Shown piece by piece: positions 13,001 through 25,615 of a stretch of DNA of 64,000 nucleotides. The position numbers and the translations under genes were made by a program. Origin of the DNA: Eudorina sp. 2006-703-Eu-15 (Eukaryota > Chlorophyta > Chlorophyceae > Chlamydomonadales > Volvocaceae); NCBI GenBank assembly GCA_003117195.1, contig BDSI01000061.1, positions 186,001-250,000 on the forward strand. The letters run 5' to 3'. Positions within the stretch are counted from its first letter, which is position 1. Each line of letters opens with the position of its first letter. The notes beneath the pieces are model-generated. The model was given only the letters and a program-made list of their open reading frames with translations. It did no database searches and was not told where the DNA came from.

Positions 13001-16000
13001 CCGCTCGCCTCGTGTTCAGAGTAATACAGCGGAGTCGCAAGAAACCAAACCAAACCAAACCAAACCAAACCACCGAACGGGTTGCACTTGTCTGGGCGGC
13101 GGCTGCCCTCCCCATGCCTCCCCATGACCCCCACCGCACTCAACGCCCTCACCCCACCACCTTCTATGCTTTCGCTTGCGTTTCCTCCTTTGCCTTGCAG
13201 GTACCGGTAATCGTTGGTCAGTTTTTGTCGCCGGGATGGGTGTGTCTGGGCTGTATTCTTTTTAAACCCCACCACCAACAACAACACAAACACACGGCGG
13301 CCCCCACCCCACCCCACCCCACCCCACCGACCTCCCCGGCAGGACTCGGACCCCGTCATCTGGGCCAACCCCGACCACCCAACCTGGATGACCGGCGCCA
13401 GCGTCACTGAGGACGGCAGGTACGGCCACGGTACGACAGGTAGCTGGTGTGCTGTGCATGCTGCACCTCCGTTCTCGTCGTACTACCTGGGAAGCGTGTG
13501 TTTTGTGCATGCAAAGCCTAGTCGCGAGAGAGTGTGTTTAATGAGAAGCCCACACATAATCGCCCCGCCCAGTGTGTGTGTGTGTGTTAAAATAAACCGA
13601 GAGACACGACTTGCGAGGACCCTAATTGCGCACGCGAACGAGATTACCGACGAGGCTCTCAAGGAAATCGAGGCGGGATTGGATGTCCTGTCACACCAGG
13701 ACAAGCCATGGGATTGGGATTTGCTGAGCCGGTGTGTGTGTGTGTGTGTTATTTAGGCAGGCAGAACAGGAGTGCGTGATATGCGAGGGACCGGGCGGTT
13801 CCCATTAATTTGCCCGTATGCGTGCCAAAACAACCCAATGCCCGATCCCTAAAATGAATAGAAGGCTGCGGTGTCGGAAGAGCGCTGTCGATTTTTGGCG
13901 CGCTTTTGGCGCGCTCGGAATACTACCAGCTGGTGCGGGTCGGCTGCCTTGGCCACGCAGACTCACACCACGATGCCGTGCGTGCGTGCGATCCTCGCGT
14001 TGTAATCGTAATGTACCCACCTGCAAGCAAAACGCCGTGTAGTCAGCACCGCCGAAGACGATCCGGAACGATGCGACATAACATAATGATGTGTGCGAGC
14101 GAAAAAGCGTGCATGCCAAGGCAGCAAGTCATTGATGCACAAGTAGGGCGGCAAGGGTCGTACGGCATACGAATAACGACATGTGTGTGTGCGTGTTGAG
14201 CGGGGACCCCGCCCGTACATGGGGACGGGGAAGTGGGCCCCGGGAAAGGTAAGGGCCGGCTGTGTGTGGGAAGTGGGGAGGGCAGTCGAGAGGGAAGCAC
14301 CTCTTTAAGCAACCAAATCGAACACGGACCATCCTCCCGAGGGGCGAATGATATGTGCGTGGACATGTGTTTGGATTGCTTGGATTTGTCCACCCACCCC
14401 TTTCCTACACGCCCCCATTTATTTTGTCACTCTACCAACAGGTACCTCGTGATGTACACCAGCCAGGGCTGCGTGCCCGCTAACCACCTGTACGTCGTGG
14501 ACATCCAGGTACGACAGGTCGTTGGTTGGGCTTTTGCGTACAGAAGTCGTGCGCGCGCGAAGTCGTGGGGTACCGCTGGGGAGGGAGGGACGGCTGGCGC
14601 TGCGGCACGCACCCCGCGGCGGGCCTTTGTCAACCCTGTGGAGCAAAAACCCGCACGGAGCCGCACAGCCCCCTCCCGCGAAACCCCGCAATCCCGTGCG
14701 CCCACAAGCCCCGCCTTGCGGTGTACGGCGGCACCGGCAACACGTCCGGCGTCCTGTCGTACACATTACCCCATCCGTCCCCCGTCCCCGCAGGCGCTGG
14801 ACAAGACAGCAGACGGCCGCACCGACTGGAACAAGTACGACTTCTTCAAGGGTACGAATGTGCCGTACACATGACAGGGAAAGAGATACTTGATGCGGGC
14901 GCCGCGTGATGCAGAGCTAGAGGGGCGTTGGGATGCGGGGGTTCAGTCACCTCCGGCCGCATCCCCCGCCTCCTCCTCATCCCCCGCGCCTCCTCCTCAT
15001 CCCCAGAGAAGAGGGCGACGACCAAGAAAGAGGAGCGCTCCCCTGCGCTTTGACGCGGTGCTCTGGCAGCAGCGCCGCGCCGGTCCCCTACCGCCCCACC
15101 AAGCAGATCCACAGCGCTGTCGCAGTGCCCCGTCCGCGCGGCCTCAAGACGTCTACCCCCGTTTCCCACCTCCGCACCCCCCACCTCCAACCCCCACGTG
15201 CAGCCCCTGAGGCTCCGGTGATCAAAACACCCCATGTAGCAATCCCCCTGTATGTCTACCAAGTTCCTATACCCCACGTCGTTCGTTCTCTGGGTTTATT
15301 TCTTTCTTCAATTTAACCCCACGTCGCAATCCCCCCTGCACCTCTTCCCCGCTTGCCCCTTATGTCAGTTGCTGTGACTCAGCGACGAAATCGCGAACGG
15401 TTCCCGAATGGGTTGTAGCGGTCTGGGTGGGCCCCCGTCGCCTCCTTCCCCCCTCGCGACACAATCTCCTCTGCCCCACGTCCCACACAGCTGCAGTGTG
15501 TTTCGCCTCCGCGGGTGTGGCAGCAATCCCCTCTGCCTTCTCTTCTCCAAACCCCCCAGGTTCCCCTGGTATCCCCTGGGCAACCTCCTACGACCCCCGT
15601 ACTGCCCGGCCCCGTACTGCACTGTTCCTTTCCAGTCGGACCGCCGCTCTGGCAGCAGCACAGTTTGAGAATGTCTACCAGTATCCTTTACCCGCCCCCC
15701 CCCCCGCACCGCCCTCCTCTGCAGGCTCCAAGAAGCTACCGGTGATCAAGCTGGTGTCCGACTTCTCCGCCGCCTTCTCAGTGGCGGCCAACGACGGCGC
15801 CACCTTCTACATCACCACCAACCTGGACGCGCCGCGGTACAGGTACGAAGTACGACACAGTGGGACAAGTTCGGCATGCCGTACCGAGGGGCGCACACCG
15901 TGGTACACAGCCGTGCCACCACTGTGCGGTTTTTCTCAACGTGTCGTAACATCCTCGCCGTCAGGGACTGTGCGCATGATGTGGCCCTGCCCCGGGGTCT

Positions 16001-19000
16001 CTGTTCCCAAACAACCGCCGACGACGGATGGTGCAGCAGCCCACCTCCCGGGAGCCCACACCAACACAGAATCAAGCTGCAGCCACACCCACCCACATCG
16101 TTTTGGCAGCTCGGCCACTCTGTCCCCAAGCACAGGGAACTGGGAAGTACCTCTTTATCAAGAGTTCCTGAAAACGCCCCGAAACGCGGTCCTATTCTTG
16201 TCCCAACCACCCATTCAACCACCCAACCACCCATTCAACCACCCAACCATCTACCCAATCACCCAACTACTCTTACCGAATTCAGCATCTCAACCACTCA
16301 CGTAAACACCCAAGGGCCTAACTAACCAGTCAACCACCAACCAACCAACCAACCCACACGGGGCCGCCAGGCTGGTCAAGATCGCGGACGTCAGCGCTGC
16401 GGGCCCCCCCGCCTCCTGGCCCGACCACATTCCCCAACACGACAAGGACGTGCTCAAGGTACGACACACAGTACATGCAGCTGTACGGCAGCGCAGAGCA
16501 CCTCCATAACGCACTGCACGAGTGCATGACATCGCAGCACACATCGCGATTCGCATCAAAGAAGAAACAGACACAGGGGGCGGAGGGCAGCCGAGATGTG
16601 AGGAACGCATCCAGCCGCCGCAGCCACTCTTCCCGCCGGTCCTCACCCAGCCGGGCTGGGTGTGCTTCGGCCGGTTTCACTGTGACCTCTCAACCCCCTC
16701 CCCCGTCTTGTCCACACACAACCTCCATCGGGCTTTCTGTTGTTAAACACAACCACCATCGGGCATCTCCCTGCCGGGTTTCCTCCCTCCACCCCGGGGG
16801 GGGGAGGGCGGGGGAATATCTGGGTACCCGGGGCACAGTTGGTTCTCCACCGGAGCTTTGCTCGGGCGGCAGCAGCGCAGTTTGGATATGTCTACTGATT
16901 TCATGTACTCCCCCGCCCCCCCGGAACTCCCTTGTCCACACAATGACCACACGACCCCAGGGCGTCCTGGCGCTCAAGGGCGACACCCTCGTGGTCCGCT
17001 ACCTGCGGGACGTGGTGAGTGGGCGGGGCCTTTCGTGCCTGTACGGCATGTGTATTTGTTCGTGTGTGCGGGAGGGGGGTCTGAGGGTGGGGGTGGGCCC
17101 GAGTCTTCTGATCAGTCCAACCGCGATGTTCCTAGCCCGTCAGCAGTCCACTACGGTATCTGAACACATCAGCGCCTATCGCTGTTGCTTGTAAACCTCC
17201 CCCCCACACACACACACCTCCGTCACCCTCCACACACACACACACACCTCCGTCACCCTCCACACACACACACACACACCTCCGTCATCCCCCCCCCACA
17301 CACACACCCTTCAGGCCGCCGCGCTGCAGCTGCGCTCCCTGTCTTCGGCCGCCCTGATCAAGGAGCTGCCGCTGCCGCTGGGCTCCGTCAGCTCCCTCAG
17401 CGGGGACAGGAAGGAGACGGAGCTGTTCTTCTCCTTCACGGGTTTCGTGGAGCCGGGTGGGTGGGGAGGGGTGGACTGCGGGTTCAATTGGAAAAAGAAA
17501 TAAACCCGTGGACTGGGGGTGGACTGGGGGTGGACTGGGGGTGGATGGATGGGGGTTGGGGCTTGGGGGTGGGTGCGCTCCGCCCCTCTTCTCTGGCACA
17601 CATAAGTACGCAGTGTGTATGTGGATGTCTTCTCTAAATACGTAGCGTGTCTGCGTATTATACACCCTACCATCTCACCCCACCCCCCTTGGATGTCGTA
17701 CAAATCCTCATCACACGCACACACATACACACACTCTCTCGCACTCAGTTTCTTTTGACACACGCACACACACACGCACCCGTGCAGGTGCGATCTACCG
17801 GTTGGACACCGCCCCGGGGTCCCCCCTGGAGCCCACCCTGTACCGCCGTACGGAACTCAAGGTGTCGGACCACAACCCGGACGACTTTGTGACCAAACAG
17901 GTGTGTGTCGTGCCGTGAGATGTGTCGTACCAAGCACGTGCCGCGCGGTCGCGTGTGCGTGCGCGTGTGCGTGCGCGTGTGCGTGCGCGTGTGCGTGCGC
18001 GTGTGCGTGTGTGTATATGCGCGCGTGTGTGTGCACCCTCGGGGGCTCGGCGGGGGAGTCGGTGTCGGTGTCGAGCGTTACGAGCCGGAGGTGGGGAGGT
18101 GCCTGCGATGCTGTCTGTTACGACAGAGCGCGGGCGGGGCTGCCCCGCGGGCCTCCCTTCGCGCCGTCAGCACAGCGGACCAACTCTCACGTCCCCCCTC
18201 CTTCCCGGAGGTCCCCCCTTTCCCTCTCACGTTTTTCCTCTCCCCCTCCTCTGCTGCCGCCGCCGCCCTCGCGCTCCAGCTTTTCCTTTCATCGTAACAA
18301 ACATGTTCCCTCCCTCCCCGCCCTCGCCATCCTCCCCCCCTTTGATGAGGCTGCTCACCCTGAAGATCTCCCCCATCTGCCTTGACGTCAGATCTGAGAT
18401 CTCCCCCTCGCCCTTTCCGCCCGCCCGCATGTGGGCCCCGCACCCGCACCCGCACGCCCATCCCCATCCCCATACCCATCCCAATCCCCGAACCCCACAC
18501 CCTCACCCCCGCACCTCCGCACCCGCACCCGCACCCCCCCACCCCACCCCCAGGTGTTCGTGCCCTCCCGCGACGGCACCCTCATCCCCATGTTCATCAC
18601 CCACCGCAAGGGCATCGCGCTGGACGGCTCCGCCCCCACGCTGCTGTACGGCTACGGGGGCTTCAACGCCGCCATGACACCCGGCTTCAGCGCCAGCCGG
18701 TGCGACTGGCGCCCGCAGGGAGAAGGGGGGGAGAGGGGCGGCTCCAGGGGTGGGACTGCCCGGGTCGGGGTTACCCCATACCTTTCCCCCACCGTTGCTC
18801 TGGCAGAAGTGCACTACGCATCTGTCCACCGATTTCTGTATCCCCCTCCCCCCAGCCCCGCCCCACACTCACCTATGCGCCAACCTACGCAGCTCGTCAG
18901 ACCCTTCATTCGCCCTGAAGCCTCACTCTGTAACTTCAGAAGTGTAGTTGCTTTGCGCACTACAGCTCCCTCATTCCATGTATCCACATTATATCTGCAT

Positions 19001-21816
19001 CTGGGCTCGGCCGGTCGGCTTCCTTTTCTATACAACATACCCGCTCTGCCACCCTCCCCGCCCGCTCCGCAGTCTGGCGTTCATGAGGGGCTACAACGGC
19101 GTGTTCGCCCTGGTAGGACCCACGGGTCGGTCTGCCCGGGCAAGGTGGACGGCTGTGTGTGTGTGGGGGGGTTGGGGTGTGGGGTTGGAAAGAGGGGGCG
19201 GAAGTGCTCTTTTGCGGTTCGTGGTCTTCATCGGCAAGAGGGGCCGGAGGGGGGCATGGAGGGGGGAGGAGGAGGAGGAGGAAGAGGAGGAGGAGGGGGG
19301 TGGCCTGCGACCCCGAGGCGGCCGGGGCTGGGGGCCGGGGCGGGGCGGGGCGGCGGGGTGGGATTAGGAGGGTGGGCCTGGGGCAGGGTCCCAAGCAAAC
19401 CAATCAGAGGGCGGGGGAAAGAAAGGGGATTACAGGAAATCGGTCAGTCTGGTGGATGTGGATATCCCTGGCGGCAGCGTGGCCTTCCCGCGGCGCCGCC
19501 CCGCCCGGGCTGCAGAGGGCAGAGCAGCTTTCGGGGGCCCTGGGCTCGGCAGCTTTCGCCGCACATGGCGTCGGAGTACGAACCGCTACCACCGCTACCA
19601 CCGCGACCACCGCGACCATGTCACGGGGTGTTGCATCCCCATTCAGGCAGATCAGGGTGTGCGACGCCGGATGGGGGCAGCTAGCCCTACGCCCCACCGC
19701 CCGCATGGGGGCCTCATGCGCGACCATCAACACCACCTCAACCCGGCGCACCCCCACCTCACCCCCCCCCCCGTGGCCCGACTGCTAGGCCAACCTCCGC
19801 GGCGGCGGCGAGTACGGCACCGCGTGGCGCGACGCGGGTTCCAACGAGAACAAACAGAACGTGTTTGACGACTTCCAGGTGAGTGAGGTTGGGGCTTGGG
19901 GGTGGTATGCTCTAGGGAGGGGCACAGCTTGCAACGGCGGCCTCCGTGGGGCGGCGTGGTGCGTCCTCCCAGCTCGTGCCCACCCAGGGTACCCAGGGTA
20001 CCCAAGCCCTTCGCTCGCACATACCCAGGCCCTGCCCAGTCCGCAATCCCTTACCCCGTTGCAGACCGTGATCCGTCTCCTCCGATCCGTCTCCCCCTCA
20101 CTGCTTGCAAGCAACCCCCGACACGCGCCCTGCTCCCGGGTCCCCCTTGTCGCCCCCCACCCACCCATCCAGCATGCACCACCTGCGACAGTTTCAGGGG
20201 TCCTCTTTACGGAATAGGTCTATAGACCATATTGAAACTACCCACCATTGAAACCCCAACCTTCCCAGGTTCACCCCAACGTTCTTTATCATATCCCATC
20301 AGAACCCCACAAACCCCCGGCCCCGCACCCCGGCCCCCGCCCCCACCCGCCCAGGCCGCCGCCGAGTTCCTGATCCGCGAGCGCTACTGCTCCCCCGCCA
20401 GCCTCACCATCCAGGGGGGGTCCAACGGCGGGCTGCTGGTGGCCGCCTGCGCCAACCAGCGACCCGACCTGTACGCCTGCGTGCTGGCGCAGGTACGGCG
20501 GGGGGCGTGTCGGCGCGGGCGTGTGTGTATTGCGTGGGCGCAGGTGGGGGGGGGCCGTGTCGGCGTGTGTGGGCGTGTGTGTGTATACGTACCACACACA
20601 AATATATAACGTAAATACATAAACATATATGTATGTATATGGTATGTATATATATCACATACAAACATGTGGTTAATATTATATATACATGTATATATTT
20701 CATGTTTGTGTGTGTGATATGGTAGCTGGAGAGGATGTGTGAAAGCGGAAAGGCAACAGGGCCACCCGCCCGAGGGAGGATGTGTTGTGTTGACCGTCCC
20801 CCACCACCCGACCCCCCAACCCCCACAGGTGGGTGTGCTGGACATGCTCCGCTTCCACAAGTTCACCATCGGCCACGCCTGGATGACGGACTACGGCAAC
20901 CCGGACACCGCCGCCGACTTCGCCTACATCTTCCCCTACTCGCCCCTCCACAACGTGAGGGTGCCGCTGGGGGGCACCCAGCAGTACCCCGCCATGATCT
21001 TCGCCACGGGTGAGTCGCCGTACACGTGCCGTCGTACATGAAGGGGCGCCGTACCGCCGTACCGCCGTCGGGCTTCATCACAGTACGATGATGTACGGCA
21101 TAGTGCTGTACGGCTATGTACGGCACAAGTTGCCTCGTTCGATGCCTCCGCCTGCCTCGGAAGGCGACCTACACTGAGCGACCTTCACCGATTGGTCGCG
21201 AGGGGTGGCGGCTGCCGCGGCTCCATCCCCCCGGGGGGCCACGCCATGAACCCGCCGCGTCCGCCCAACTGTCGCCAACTGCCTCGATCCAGCTTCTGCG
21301 CCCATGTGCAACCACACCCACGACAACCTCCGATGTGAAGCAATGTACTCCACGTCATCCCCGGGCCCACCCGCTCCCCCCGCCCGGCGCCTTCCCTCAC
21401 CTTCCTCTCCCTCCCCTTCTGATTCCCTCCCCCCTTTTGTGTCAATAAAGACACCGCGTGACTGCCCCACCCACATCATTCCCTCCCTGGCCCCTTCCCC
21501 CTTCCCCCCTTTTTGTCAATAAAAACAGCGAAATCGCGAAGCAATCACCGATTGCGTAGTAGTTGTCCGGTTGGCTGACGCCGCCGCCCCCCGCCCCCCT
21601 GACGTCCCCGCCCCCCTCCCCCGCCCCCCTGACGCCCCCGCCCCTCACCAGGCGACCACGACGACCGTGTAGTGCCCCTCCACTCGCTCAAGATGGTGGC
21701 CACCCTGCAGTACCAGCTGGCCGGGCCAGGGGCGGGCCCCCAGCCCGCCCAGCGCAACCCGCTGCTGGCCAGGGTGGACGTCAAGTCGGGGCACGGGGCG
21801 GGCAAGCCCACAGCCA

Positions 21817-21882
<66 letters not shown>

Positions 21883-23193
21883 TGCGTGTGTGTGTTCTTA
21901 GGCAGGCAGGAACAGAGGTGTGCGTGACATGCTAGGGGCAGAAAAGCGCCCACAAAGTGTGTAAAAGAGAACTGAGCCGCGATAAGCGAAGTCCAGCGTA
22001 TCAGGCGATGTAGGCGACGGAAGTAAATGACACCCGAAATACCCGGAACCCGAAACCCGAATTACCGACAACCCAGATGGTAGTGAATGGTGACGGCGAC
22101 GTAGAGGATAGACGCAGACCAGCCGCATCCGCGAGCGACCGTTGACTGAGGCGGGCGCCAGAGCTCCGGTAGCAACCGCCGGCAGAACGGCTGCCGTAAA
22201 CTATCCTAATGCAACAAAGTGCGGGGTGGGTGCGACCACAGCGCGTGCAATGCCGCAAGCAAAGCATCGTGCCCAGCACAACCGGCCCAGCCCGTGCAAA
22301 GGTTGCGATCGTACTGACCTGAAGACAAGAACACGGGAAGCCAGGCGTTGCAGCACAGCGCTAGTAGCCGGCAGGGTTCGGCGAAGGCGACATGCGTAAC
22401 GGGTGGCAAAGCAACAACACACGTGCGCGCGACAGGCCTAAAGTAAGTAATTTAGTAAATTGGTAAATTAGTAATGTGAAGGAAAGGGGACGGAAGGGGA
22501 CGGAAGAGCAAATATGGCCGACGAGTGCGATGGGCGTACGAGCAACGGCATGGCAACGGTGCGGGACGATATTGCAGCAAAGCAGGACGCGACTTCGCGA
22601 CGCAAATGATGCTGTACATGCAACCGACGTGCGGACTCGTAGAGAGCTCCCCACTCCGTCGGATGCCCAAGCGCGCACATGCATGCGGCGCGCCGGGGAT
22701 ATCGGAACAGGCAGTCACGCACAGGTAGACAGTGTGTGTGTGCTTCTTGTAACCCCAGCACAAATGCTCTTGCAACTACAACGACAACTGTAACTGTAAC
22801 TGCCAGTGGTGGCTGGGGGCTGCGGAACACTCCCGTTCCGCATTGACCCGGTCGATCGCTGATGCAGCCACCACCACTTGGCCGCCGACCCACCACGTCA
22901 TGCCCCATCAAGCCGTCATGTCATGCCCCACCACTTCAAAGACACCATTTCCTGATGCCACCACAGCAACCACCACAACCACCACAACCACCACAGCCAC
23001 CACCAACTCCTGATGCTGTACCCCTCAGGTCATCGAGGAGGCGGTCGACCTCTTCGGCTTCGCCGCCAAGTGCATGAAGGCCAAGTGGGTAGAGGCGGAC
23101 GGATCGGCCAAGCCCGCGGCGTCCGGGGCGCCCGCTGCTGCTGCTGCTGCCTCGACGGCCGCGGCGAAGAAGCCGGAGGAGGCCACCGCTTGA
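7673..23193 (+). CDS. Prolyl oligopeptidase (S9A), 24 exons, N-terminal membrane-anchor-like segment
   Basis: Serine peptidase that cleaves short peptides after proline. Exons: 7673-7850, 8439-8485, 9005-9104, 10190-10256, 10627-10685, 10986-11145, 11852-11903, 12383-12498, 12721-12817, 13343-13419, 14442-14508, 14794-14851, 15725-15842, 16371-16458, 16961-17014, 17315-17456, 17788-17900, 18554-18699, 19073-19112, 19789-19878, 20355-20492, 20829-21009, 21652-21818 and 23029-23193. They total 2520 nt with every junction in phase (839 aa). YPPVRRD and [13 protein letters not shown] mark the N-terminal domain and a beta-propeller follows. The triad is Ser646 (GGSNGG), Asp733 ([11 protein letters not shown]) and His777 ([10 protein letters not shown]); Ser-Asp spacing of 87 equals that of pig POP (554/641). 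Additions to the usual ~710 aa are a hydrophobic stretch at residues 9-29 (signal anchor or targeting) and an Ala/Lys-rich tail. No TGTAA was seen downstream. Confidence 0.95.
9186..9236 (-). repeat. Introner-like element copy
   Basis: Reverse-orientation copy in POP intron 3 with moderate divergence (GTAGGAAGCTGGTAGGCATA). Further POP-intron copies: 11166-11190, 11237-11280, 11795-11830, 15250-15276 and 19430-19450. Confidence 0.65.
9701..10052. repeat. Compound TG array with exact 44-bp duplication
   Basis: Four TG tracts (9701-9724, 9764-9845, 9890-9975, 10020-10052) in POP intron 3. The 44-base sequences at 9846-9889 and 9976-10019, starting AGAAGTGCAACCCGCCCG and ending ATCCCAGGTG, are identical. 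Confidence 0.9.
15645..15700 (+). repeat. Introner-like element copy
   Basis: Near full-length plus-strand copy in POP intron 12, ending about 25 bases before the acceptor of exon 13. Confidence 0.7.
16860..16915 (+). repeat. Introner-like element copy
   Basis: Near full-length plus-strand copy in POP intron 14, about 45 bases before the acceptor of exon 15. A more diverged copy sits at 18795-18850 in POP intron 18. Confidence 0.7.
17951..18022. repeat. (GCGTGTGC)n alternating purine-pyrimidine tract
   Basis: Tandem GCGTGTGCGT units in POP intron 17, alternating purine and pyrimidine throughout, so capable in principle of Z-DNA. Confidence 0.8.
21819..21878. repeat. TG microsatellite starting at a splice donor
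   Basis: The tract begins at the first base of POP intron 23 (AAG then GTGTGTGT), so the 5' splice site is part of the microsatellite. It is followed by the AGAACTGAGCCGCGATAAG element near 21966. Confidence 0.85.
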
Positions 23194-25615
23194 AGCGGAG
23201 GCCGGGGCGGAGGCCGGGGCGGAGTCGAAGAGAGGGGGGGCCAGAAGGGGTCCGGCTGCGAAGAAGGGGGGAAATCAGAGGGGGGTTCTGTGAGGAGCTG
23301 CAGCGGGGATGGGGTATGCAGCGGCGTGTGATGTGGTGTGATTTGGTGCGCTGCGCTGGGGCAATGAGAACATGGGATGGGATGGGATGGGAGGGTAACA
23401 ATTGATGTACGGCGCGGGGGTGCCTCTACGCGTGCCTCCCCGGGCCTCGGCTTGGGTTTCAGGGCGGGGGGTCAGCGGCGCCGGCCTGGGTGCGATACCC
23501 CGGGGGCAGCTGGACGAAGATGGATGCAGGAGATGGACAGGCAGGTAGGTAGGCAGGCAGGCAGGCAGGCAGGTAGGTAGGAATCATGAGGGCAAAGGAG
23601 GGCCCCGCGAGTGATGGCGGTGGTTGTGGTGGTTGCGGTGGTTGGGGGTTCAACGGCCAATGCGCGGTAGGCCTCGACGACATGATGTTCGTGGGGTGCG
23701 TGCGCGGCGGGTAGCTGATAGGAGCTCATGTACGGCAGGAGTTGGGTATTAGTCAGAAGGTAGGTCATTCAGCCACGCACCGACCCATGGGGTAACCGTA
23801 CATGCGGGCCGCGGTCCCCGCAGCGGTCATGCGCCGACATCACGTGTTCCGCCGACGACCCCGCACACGTCCTTCCGTACATTCGTACATAGCTCCGTAC
23901 ACGCGCGCGTCTTAAACGCCTGGGGGGGTACCTTTACACCTCTGGATGTCGTCACTCGAACCCCTTTAGGATGCACTCTTTTCTTTTCAGTGGCACTGCA
24001 CCCTGGAGTCGCTGGGGAGGAGGAGGAAGAGGGGGGCCCGGCTGTACCGACCCCGACACCGCATTCGGGGCCACGTGGAGTTAATTTCCGCAGCGCATGC
24101 CTGCGGTTGCAGGTTCCGAGCGTGACGAAGAGGCCTTACGCAGCGCCGCGCCTCGACTTGATCCAGTGACTCCAGGAAGGGTGAACAACGACGTTCCTGT
24201 CATGGAGAATATACCGGTGTATCATTTCTTCGCATTGAAACCCAAACGTGTCGGCCGCTTGGCCCACGAGCTGCCCAGCAGTTGGATTCGGAAGCTGTCC
24301 GGAAGCTGTTCGGCCAAACAGGACCACCTCTCCATCGGGTGTCGAGAGGTACGGCACGGTACGGACCCGATCACCTGTTGCGTTACACGCAGGCGCGCGC
24401 GCATGACCCGCCACACCAAAAACCCAAACCGGTTCACGTGGCCGGCTGTGTGGTTGTTGGTTGTGTATGTACGCGCCTTATTGCCTCGCAGTGTGTGCCT
24501 CGCAGCTGCGGCCGGCCTTGCCAGGCAGGCGCTCGACACAAACGAACCGGCCCTGGACCGACCCTCTCCTTCCATCCGCCCGTCAGAGACCCACACAATC
24601 GGCAACCATCAGTCCATCCATGCAACGTCGCGAGCCGTCCGTTCCTCCCGGACACCAGACAAGTCACATGCGCAGCGCAGCGTACGTGGATGCGGCACGA
24701 GGCCGCTTTGACAGGGAGAGGCCAGGGAGTAGGCTGTCCACAGTGCGGTCCGGCGTATGCGCACTACAGCACTACACGGTACACACATGTCATCTCAGCG
24801 CGGACGGATTTGGGTCAGGCGGGGCTCACGTTGAACACAACTGCACGACGCGACCGAAGCAAGCACAGCACGCACGGCACGAGATACCGACCGCCCGCCC
24901 ACACAGGTAATAGCACAGACGACCTGGCTACGGCACAGTGTACCCCTCCGCCGCATCGGCACCGTCCCTTTCCCGCCAGGTCCCGGTTCCTTTCCTCCGT
25001 CCCGACGACTGCCTCGCACCTTCCAAGGCATTCGACAGGCACCGAAACCCTATCAGCCGCGCTGCCGCCCGGGCCGCCTCTCTGCCCCCCTGGCCATCAC
25101 GGTTCTCGAGTATTGGGGCACCGCCATCGGATGCAGCGCGGCATCGACAAGATTGGCCCAACAGCGGATCGATCCTGTCCGGTCCACGGCAGCCCAGGGG
25201 GAGCCTCGGGGTGTCAATCGCACAAGGCCGCAACAGCATCGGCCGCCTCCGACGACGACAACAACCACCCCCGCTCCGCCCACGGGCGCCCGCGCACCAC
25301 GGCGTTGTCCGTGCCCAACGAGGACGCGACCGCGTGTTTGTGTTTGTGTGTGTGTGCTTGGGTTAATGTCTGTATGTGGTCTCCCTCCCCTCTGTGCTCC
25401 ATTTGTACGGTCGACCCATATATCCGTACACATCCGTTCCCGGCCCCCGTCCCTTGCGCTACAAGGACCCCTTCCCCTTTAACACACACACAGACACACA
25501 CGCATCCTCATCGGACCCTCGAAACAGGACCCGCCAGTAGAGATCCTTTCCAGGGGATCTTTCTTACATCTAAGAGATCTCGTTCAGTATAACAGTAGAG
25601 AGATCCTTTGCTTCC
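23194..25615. other. Convergent intergenic region, no gene recognised
   Basis: This 2.4 kb lies between the stop codons of POP and the rhodanese gene. Long stop-free frames occur (for example 24282-25592 +), but they are repetitive, Pro/Arg/His-rich and lack family motifs, as expected of GC-rich noncoding DNA. It contains a (GGCA/GGTA) tract near 23543-23580 and GTACGGC motifs near 24350. The 3' UTRs of both genes presumably lie here. Confidence 0.5.
25564..25568 (-). terminator. TGTAA poly(A) signal, rhodanese gene
   Basis: The plus strand reads TTACA, which is TGTAA on the minus strand, about 50 nt after the rhodanese stop codon. TGTAA is the usual poly(A) motif of volvocine algae. The implied 3' UTR is short, so an alternative signal further on is possible. 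Confidence 0.45.

Noticed and set aside
24282..25592. 436-codon open frame between POP and rhodanese genes
   Set aside because: Pro/Arg/His-rich, no conserved motif, overlapping open frames in other phases; typical of GC-rich noncoding DNA.
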